Part shown: one piece after another, positions 59,780 to 64,000 of the stretch | How the letters are laid out: each line of letters starts with the position of its first letter | Numbering within the stretch: the first letter of the stretch is position 1 | NCBI RefSeq assembly: GCF_019857225.1 | Contig: NZ_JAFJSY010000006.1 | Span: forward strand, 62,001 to 126,000 | Direction: 5' to 3' | From: Streptomyces plumbidurans | GTDB taxonomy: Bacteria > Actinomycetota > Actinomycetes > Streptomycetales > Streptomycetaceae | DNA: 64,000 nt | Notes under the pieces: model-generated | Databases searched by the model: none | Told to the model about the DNA's origin: nothing | Seen by the model: only the letters and a program-made list of their open reading frames with translations | Made by a program: the position numbers and the translations under genes

Positions 59780-61700
59780 AGCGGTCGCGGAACTTGTTCA
59801 TGGTCCACTCCGGGGCGTTGTCCGCGGGCTTGAGCCCCTCCGTCCAGCCCCAGTTCGAGACCCGGTCCAGCACCTTCGGGTCGTGGGCGACGATGGTGAC
59901 CGGCACGTCCCTGTTGGCGCTGCCGCCGGTGACCGTCGGGACGGGCTGGTGGTCGCCGAGGAAGACCAGCACGGTGTTCTTGTCGCCGTAGCGCTGCATC
60001 CACTGCGTCAGGCTGTCCAGGGAGTACTGGATGGCCTTGCGGTACTCGGTGCGCACGCGCTTCGCGCTCTTCCAGACCTGGGTGGGGTTGGTGCCCTCCT
60101 TCTTGATCTTGTAGAAGACCTTGCCGTTCCCCAGGTCCTTCCAGTCGATCATGTGGGCGATCGGGGACCAGGGGTTGTGGCTGGAGGCGAGGATGATCTC
60201 CGCCATGATCGGGTCGCGGTGCTTCTTGCCGTGCTCCAGCTTCTGGAAGGCCTCCAGGCTGAACTGGTCCGGCACCGGCGTCCAGCTGAAGTACGGGCCC
60301 TCGTAGCCGAGGTGCGTGGAGTCGTAGATGTGGTCGAGGCCGAAGTACTTGCCCTCGGGCCAGGACTTGCGCACGCCCGGGACGATGCCGACCGTGCGCC
60401 AGGCGCCCGTCTTCTGGAAGTAACTGGTGAGGGTCGCGCGGTCGCTGGTGGTCAGGGTGCGGTAGCGCTGCTGGTTCTTGACCCACAGGCCGGACAGGAA
60501 CGTCGAGTGGGCGAGCCAGCTGCCCGCGCCGGTCACGGGCGACCTGAGCCAGCCGCTGCGCGCGGCGAACCCGGCCGACTTGAGCCTCGCGTCACCCTCC
60601 TTGAGCGTCGCGTCGATCTCCGGCGCCATCGACGGATCGTCGATCGCCACCCGACCGTAGCTCTCGATGAACGTGAGCATCACGTCCTTGCCGCGCAGAC
60701 CGGTCAGCAGCTGGTCGGGCGGGGTCTTGGCGTACGCGTCGACGGCCATCTGCTTCTTGAAGACGTCGGCGTCGCCGAGTCCCTCGCGGACGTACTGCAC
60801 ACGGTTGGACAGGTACTGGGCGTAGCCCTTGGTGGCGACCGTGACCCCGCCGAACTGCACTCCCACGGTGAAGCAGATGATCCAGACGACGCCGAGGACC
60901 AGGGTGGAGCGCGCGGCGACCGAGCGGTGCCGGCCCATCAGGTTCGCGAGCCGGACCATCGCCAGAGCGGTCACCACGAGCACGACGACCGCCAGCACGA
61001 TCACTCCGATGACGGCGAGGATCTCGCCGGAGTGGCCGAAGGAGTCCTTCAGCCAGTCCGCCGCGTCCGTCAGCAGCACCCAGTCGAAGACCAGGTCGAA
61101 CGGACGGGCCAGCGTCTGGCGGAAGCCCATGTCGAGGCACTTCAGGATGGCCGTGAGGCCGAGGAACACTCCGAGCCCCCCGGCCGTGATCCGCCGTGCC
61201 TTCGACGGGAGCAGGAGCAGCAGCGCCGCGAGGAAGAGCCCCTCGACGGGCAGGCGGAAGAACGACCGGACGGTGATCCAGTCGAGCCGGTTGGGCACGA
61301 GCAGCACGGTGAGCACCAGCGCGCCGGCCAGGACATGCGTGCCCACCCGCACGACGCGCGCGGCGAGCGGGTAACGCCGCCGCCAGCCGAACCAGCCGGG
61401 GCGGGCCGCCGGGGTCGGCGGGGCGGACTCGTCGGTGGGGGCGGTGTCGGCGGTGGACTTGGTGTCAGTGGTGGGTGCGGTGTCGTCGGTGGACGTGGTG
61501 TCAGCGGCGGGGGCGGTGTCAGTGGCGGGTGCGGTGTCGTTGTCCGCACCCGGCTCGGGTGATTCCGCCTGTTTCGCCTCCGCCGCACTCTCCGTTGCCG
61601 TATCGTCCGATGGCGCGGTCGCATCAGGGGTCACAGCCGTATCGGGGTCGGCCCCCGCTGTGGCGTCCTGCAGCTGGCGAGGGGGCGTGAGGTGCGACAC
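59748..61700 (-). CDS. LtaS/MdoB-like alkaline-phosphatase-superfamily membrane protein
   Basis: The 650-residue protein has a Thr/Asp/Ala-rich cytoplasmic N-terminus of about 100 residues (TDTAPAADTTSTDDTAPTTD repeats), five membrane helices, and an extracytoplasmic sulfatase-like domain (about 310-650): VMLTFIESYGRVAI, the nucleophile region GAGSWLAHSTFLSGLW, FGLDHIYDS and LGDHQPVPTV for metal ligands. LtaS and MdoB transfer phosphoglycerol to polymer or sugar; the exact role here is not known. GTG 61700 follows GAAGGACC. Confidence 0.9.
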   Translation of the reverse strand: MSHLTPPRQLQDATAGADPDTAVTPDATAPSDDTATESAAEAKQAESPEPGADNDTAPATDTAPAADTTSTDDTAPTTDTKSTADTAPTDESAPPTPAARPGWFGWRRRYPLAARVVRVGTHVLAGALVLTVLLVPNRLDWITVRSFFRLPVEGLFLAALLLLLPSKARRITAGGLGVFLGLTAILKCLDMGFRQTLARPFDLVFDWVLLTDAADWLKDSFGHSGEILAVIGVIVLAVVVLVVTALAMVRLANLMGRHRSVAARSTLVLGVVWIICFTVGVQFGGVTVATKGYAQYLSNRVQYVREGLGDADVFKKQMAVDAYAKTPPDQLLTGLRGKDVMLTFIESYGRVAIDDPSMAPEIDATLKEGDARLKSAGFAARSGWLRSPVTGAGSWLAHSTFLSGLWVKNQQRYRTLTTSDRATLTSYFQKTGAWRTVGIVPGVRKSWPEGKYFGLDHIYDSTHLGYEGPYFSWTPVPDQFSLEAFQKLEHGKKHRDPIMAEIILASSHNPWSPIAHMIDWKDLGNGKVFYKIKKEGTNPTQVWKSAKRVRTEYRKAIQYSLDSLTQWMQRYGDKNTVLVFLGDHQPVPTVTGGSANRDVPVTIVAHDPKVLDRVSNWGWTEGLKPADNAPEWTMNKFRDRFMTAYGPQPK

Positions 61701-61865
61701 CCGTAGGTCCTTCCGTGCGAAGCCCGGTGATGGCACGGCGGACCGGGCCCGCAGGGCCGGGCCGCCAACCTCCGTACGGCCCGGCTTCACTCTCCGTTCA
61801 AAAAGCCCGGGTCAACCGCGCGCAAAGACTACGCCGGTCCATGCCCGGGGCCGAGATTCCGGGGC

Positions 61866-63485
61866 TCACGCGGGAGCCACGTCCGACGCCGCCGCCACCT
61901 CCCGGGCCCACCGGTAGTCCGCCTTCCCGCTGGGCGAGCGCCGTACGGACTGCGTGATCACCAGCTGGCGCGGGATCTTGTAACCGGCGAGACGGGTACG
62001 GCAGAAGGACTGGACATCCTCCAGCGAGGGGCGGGCCGCTCCCTCCCGCAGCTGTACGACCGCCGCCACATGATGGCCCCACTTCGCGTCGGGCACCCCG
62101 GCCACCAGCGCGTCGTACACGTCGGGATGGGACTTCAGCGCCTGTTCGACCTCCTCCGGGTACACCTTCTCGCCCCCGGTGTTGATGCACTGCGAGCCCC
62201 GGCCCAGAACGTTGACGACGCCCTCCTCGTCCACCGTCGCCATGTCGCCGAGCAGCACCCAGCGCTCGCCGTCCCGCTCGAAGAACGTGTCGGCGGTTTT
62301 GGCCGGGTCGTTGTAGTAGCCCAGCGGAACGTGTCCGCACTGGGCCACGCGTCCCACCTCACCCGGCGCCACCGGCACATGGGTGGCCGGATCGACCACC
62401 TGCGTACGGGGGTTGACGCGGATGCGGAAGCTCTGGCCCGCGCCGGAGTCGTTCGTCGCCGTGCCGTTGAACCCGGACTCGGACGAGCCGTAGTTGTTCA
62501 GCAGCATGATGTTCGGCAGCAGTTCCTGGAACTGGCGGCGCACCGTCTCCGACATGACCGCGCCGGACGAGGACACGCTGAACACCGATGAGCAGTCGGT
62601 GCCCTTCAGGGGCCCGTTGAGGGCGTCGATCAGCGGCCGCAGCATCGCGTCACCGACCAGGGAGATGCTGGTGACCTTCTCCTTCTCGATGGTGCGCAGC
62701 ACCTCCTCGGGCACGAACTTGCGGTGGAGCACGACCCGTTGGCCGAAGTTGAAGCCGATGAAGGAGGTGAGGGTGGAGGTGCCGTGCATCAGCGGGGGAG
62801 TGGGGAAGAAGGTGATGCCGTCGCCGCCCGCCGCGACCCGCTCGGCCAGCTCCTGCGGCTTGGTCACCGGCTCACCGGTCGGCGCGCCCCCGCCCAGGCC
62901 CGAGAAGAACAGGTCCTCCTGACGCCACATCACACCCTTGGGCATCCCGGTGGTGCCGCCGGTGTAGATGATGAACTGGTCGTCTCCCGAGCGCACCGGG
63001 AAGCCGCGCTCCGGTGAACCGCCCGCCTCCGCCTCGGTGAAGGGCACTGCGGCGGACTGATCCCCGTCGCCTCCGACCCGTATCAGATGGCGCAGCTTCG
63101 GGCAGTGCGGCAGTGAGGCCGCCACCCGGTCGTCGAACTCGGCGTCGAAGACCAGGGCGACGAGATCGGCGTCGCGGTAGAGGTAGACCAACTCGTCCTC
63201 TATGTAACGGTAGTTGACGTTGACCGGGACGATCCGTGCCTTCAGGCAGCCGAACACCGTCTGCAGATACTCGATCCCGTTGTAGAGGTGCAGCCCGAGG
63301 TGCTCGCCCGGGCGGAGCCCGGCGTCGAGGAGATGGTGTCCGATGCGGTTCGCCGCCGCGTCCAGCTGCGCGTAGGTCAGACGGCGTTCCGCACCCGTGC
63401 CCGGATGGTCGATGTACACCAGGGCCTCACGGTCGGGCACCACGTCGACGACCGACTCGAACAGGTCCGCAAGGTTGTACTCCAC
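61866..63485 (-). CDS. Acyl-CoA synthetase (FadD-type AMP-binding ligase)
   Basis: The 539-residue protein is an ANL ligase with FIIYTGGTTGMPKGVMW (TGGTTGMPKG variant of the P-loop), NNYGSSESGFNGTATNDSGA, WVLLGDMATVDEEGVVNVLG, the hinge RGSQCINTGGEKVYPEEVEQ, and Lys in SPSGKADYRWAREVA. This variant P-loop is shared with mycobacterial FadD and steroid-side-chain ligases. GTG 63485 follows AGGAGGAG. It is divergent from the crotonase gene; their common region has a TetR-like palindrome. Confidence 0.94.
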   Translation of the reverse strand: MEYNLADLFESVVDVVPDREALVYIDHPGTGAERRLTYAQLDAAANRIGHHLLDAGLRPGEHLGLHLYNGIEYLQTVFGCLKARIVPVNVNYRYIEDELVYLYRDADLVALVFDAEFDDRVAASLPHCPKLRHLIRVGGDGDQSAAVPFTEAEAGGSPERGFPVRSGDDQFIIYTGGTTGMPKGVMWRQEDLFFSGLGGGAPTGEPVTKPQELAERVAAGGDGITFFPTPPLMHGTSTLTSFIGFNFGQRVVLHRKFVPEEVLRTIEKEKVTSISLVGDAMLRPLIDALNGPLKGTDCSSVFSVSSSGAVMSETVRRQFQELLPNIMLLNNYGSSESGFNGTATNDSGAGQSFRIRVNPRTQVVDPATHVPVAPGEVGRVAQCGHVPLGYYNDPAKTADTFFERDGERWVLLGDMATVDEEGVVNVLGRGSQCINTGGEKVYPEEVEQALKSHPDVYDALVAGVPDAKWGHHVAAVVQLREGAARPSLEDVQSFCRTRLAGYKIPRQLVITQSVRRSPSGKADYRWAREVAAASDVAPA

Positions 63486-63587
63486 CGCTCCTCCTGACCC
63501 CGGCAGCCATGACGAAGAAAGGCATCCGTCGGTTCGCCGGTCATCAGAGCAAAGGGCGCGGCAACTGTGAAGGGTTCGCGCGAAGAA

Positions 63588-63604
63588 ATCTGACTGTCTG
63601 TCAG
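63588..63604. promoter_or_regulatory. TCTGAC-N5-GTCAGA palindrome between the ligase and crotonase genes
   Basis: Perfect 6 bp arms around TGTCT, in an AT-rich patch, 103 bp before the ligase start and 66 bp before the crotonase start. Central in the divergent region, so it may control both. Form is typical of TetR-family operators. Confidence 0.55.
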
Positions 63605-63669
63605 AAAACTCTTGAAGTGCCTTCCCGGGTACTGCAACCTGTTCTCGTTCCCGGAGAGGGGAGACGGCA

Positions 63670-64000
63670 ATGGGTGGGACCGAACACCTCACCGTGCAGC
63701 GGGAAGGCGCCACACTGGTGCTCACGCTCAACCGGCCCGAAGCCAAGAACGCGCTCTCGCTGCCGATGCTCGTCGGGCTGTACGACGGCTGGATCGAGGC
63801 GGACGAGGACGACGCCGTCCGCTCGATCGTGCTGACCGGTGCCGGCGGTGCCTTCTGCGCGGGCATGGACCTCAAGGCCCTGGCCGGCCAGGGCATGGCG
63901 GGCGAGCAGTACCGCGACCGCCTCAAGGCCGATCCCGACCTGCACTGGAAGGCGATGCTGCGCCACCACCGCCCCCGCAAACCGGTGATCGCCGCCGTCG
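63670..64000 (+). CDS. Enoyl-CoA hydratase/isomerase family protein (partial, cut by the window edge)
   Basis: The first 110 residues of a crotonase: TLNRPEAKNALSLPMLVGLY at the start and the oxyanion hole GAGGAFCAGMDLKALAG near 55-71. The catalytic Glu region lies beyond the edge. ATG 63670 follows GGGGAG. It is divergent from the acyl-CoA synthetase, and the two probably act in one CoA-ester degradation pathway. Confidence 0.93.
   Translation, partial: MGGTEHLTVQREGATLVLTLNRPEAKNALSLPMLVGLYDGWIEADEDDAVRSIVLTGAGGAFCAGMDLKALAGQGMAGEQYRDRLKADPDLHWKAMLRHHRPRKPVIAAV

Overview
This is high-GC actinobacterial chromosome, almost certainly Streptomyces. The signs are strong third-position GC bias, GTG and leaderless starts, 1-4 bp start/stop overlaps, Tat and lipoprotein exports, an ECF42-type sigma factor, GH19 and GH75 glycosidases, and DasR-like palindromes. 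I see no rRNA, tRNA, insertion sequence, prophage, integrase or CRISPR array. It reads as a mixed regulatory, catabolic and housekeeping stretch of about 60 genes, cut inside a gene at both ends.

Positions 1-9000: the tail of a possible sigma factor, an alpha/beta hydrolase, a TetR-methyltransferase pair behind a perfect 20+5+20 bp palindrome, a thioesterase, a short second-type Rho with a C-rich leader, a methyltransferase, a secreted ricin-B/GH19 chitinase with a DasR-like site, and an HxlR regulator next to an SRPBCC/luciferase-like pair. Positions 9000-13000 hold an ECF42 module: a DGPF/SnoaL fusion, a DGPF protein, the ECF42 sigma factor, then a 45-residue peptide and an MFS exporter. 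Two near-identical candidate ECF42 promoters (9016 and 11384) frame it. Positions 13000-31000 hold a STAND ATPase whose C-terminus is a low-complexity tail, a MEDS-STAS protein, a HutC-type regulator, serine hydrolase, acetyl-xylan-esterase-like protein, a molybdopterin oxidoreductase with its reductase, a quinone reductase-GNAT pair, a MarR/membrane-protein divergon, a PrmC-like methyltransferase and a PAS-GAF-PP2C phosphatase.

Positions 31000-42000: secreted proteins, a dienoyl-CoA-reductase-like flavoprotein with a PadR regulator, an FnIII lipoprotein (DasR-like site) divergent from a GH75 chitosanase, the dihydroxyacetone kinase operon dhaKLM, an Rv1733c-like membrane protein (paralogue of one at 21193), and a Cys-rich copper-binding-type four-helix protein. 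Positions 42000-64000 are lipid and CoA centred: an acyl-CoA dehydrogenase, an MpaB-type oxygenase, a soluble kinase-TPR protein, a carotenoid-desaturase-like enzyme, a Tat-exported serine hydrolase, a nitronate monooxygenase with an acyl-CoA synthetase, two more acyl-CoA synthetases, a PaaK-type ligase, an LtaS-like membrane enzyme and a crotonase cut by the right edge. A minisatellite of degenerate ~21 bp units fills 56904-57412.

The best-supported circuits are a self-activating ECF42 operon extending to an exporter; a chitin/chitosan signal (GH19, GH75, FnIII lipoprotein, TGGTC-N2-GACCA sites); a possible Rho autoregulation leader; and several regulator/operator pairs readable from perfect palindromes. 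I found no clearly new multi-gene system. The most unusual items are the minisatellite, the short Rho with its leader, and the hairpin-bearing leader of the chitosanase gene. All assignments come from reading the sequence and remembered family knowledge; no database search was run.
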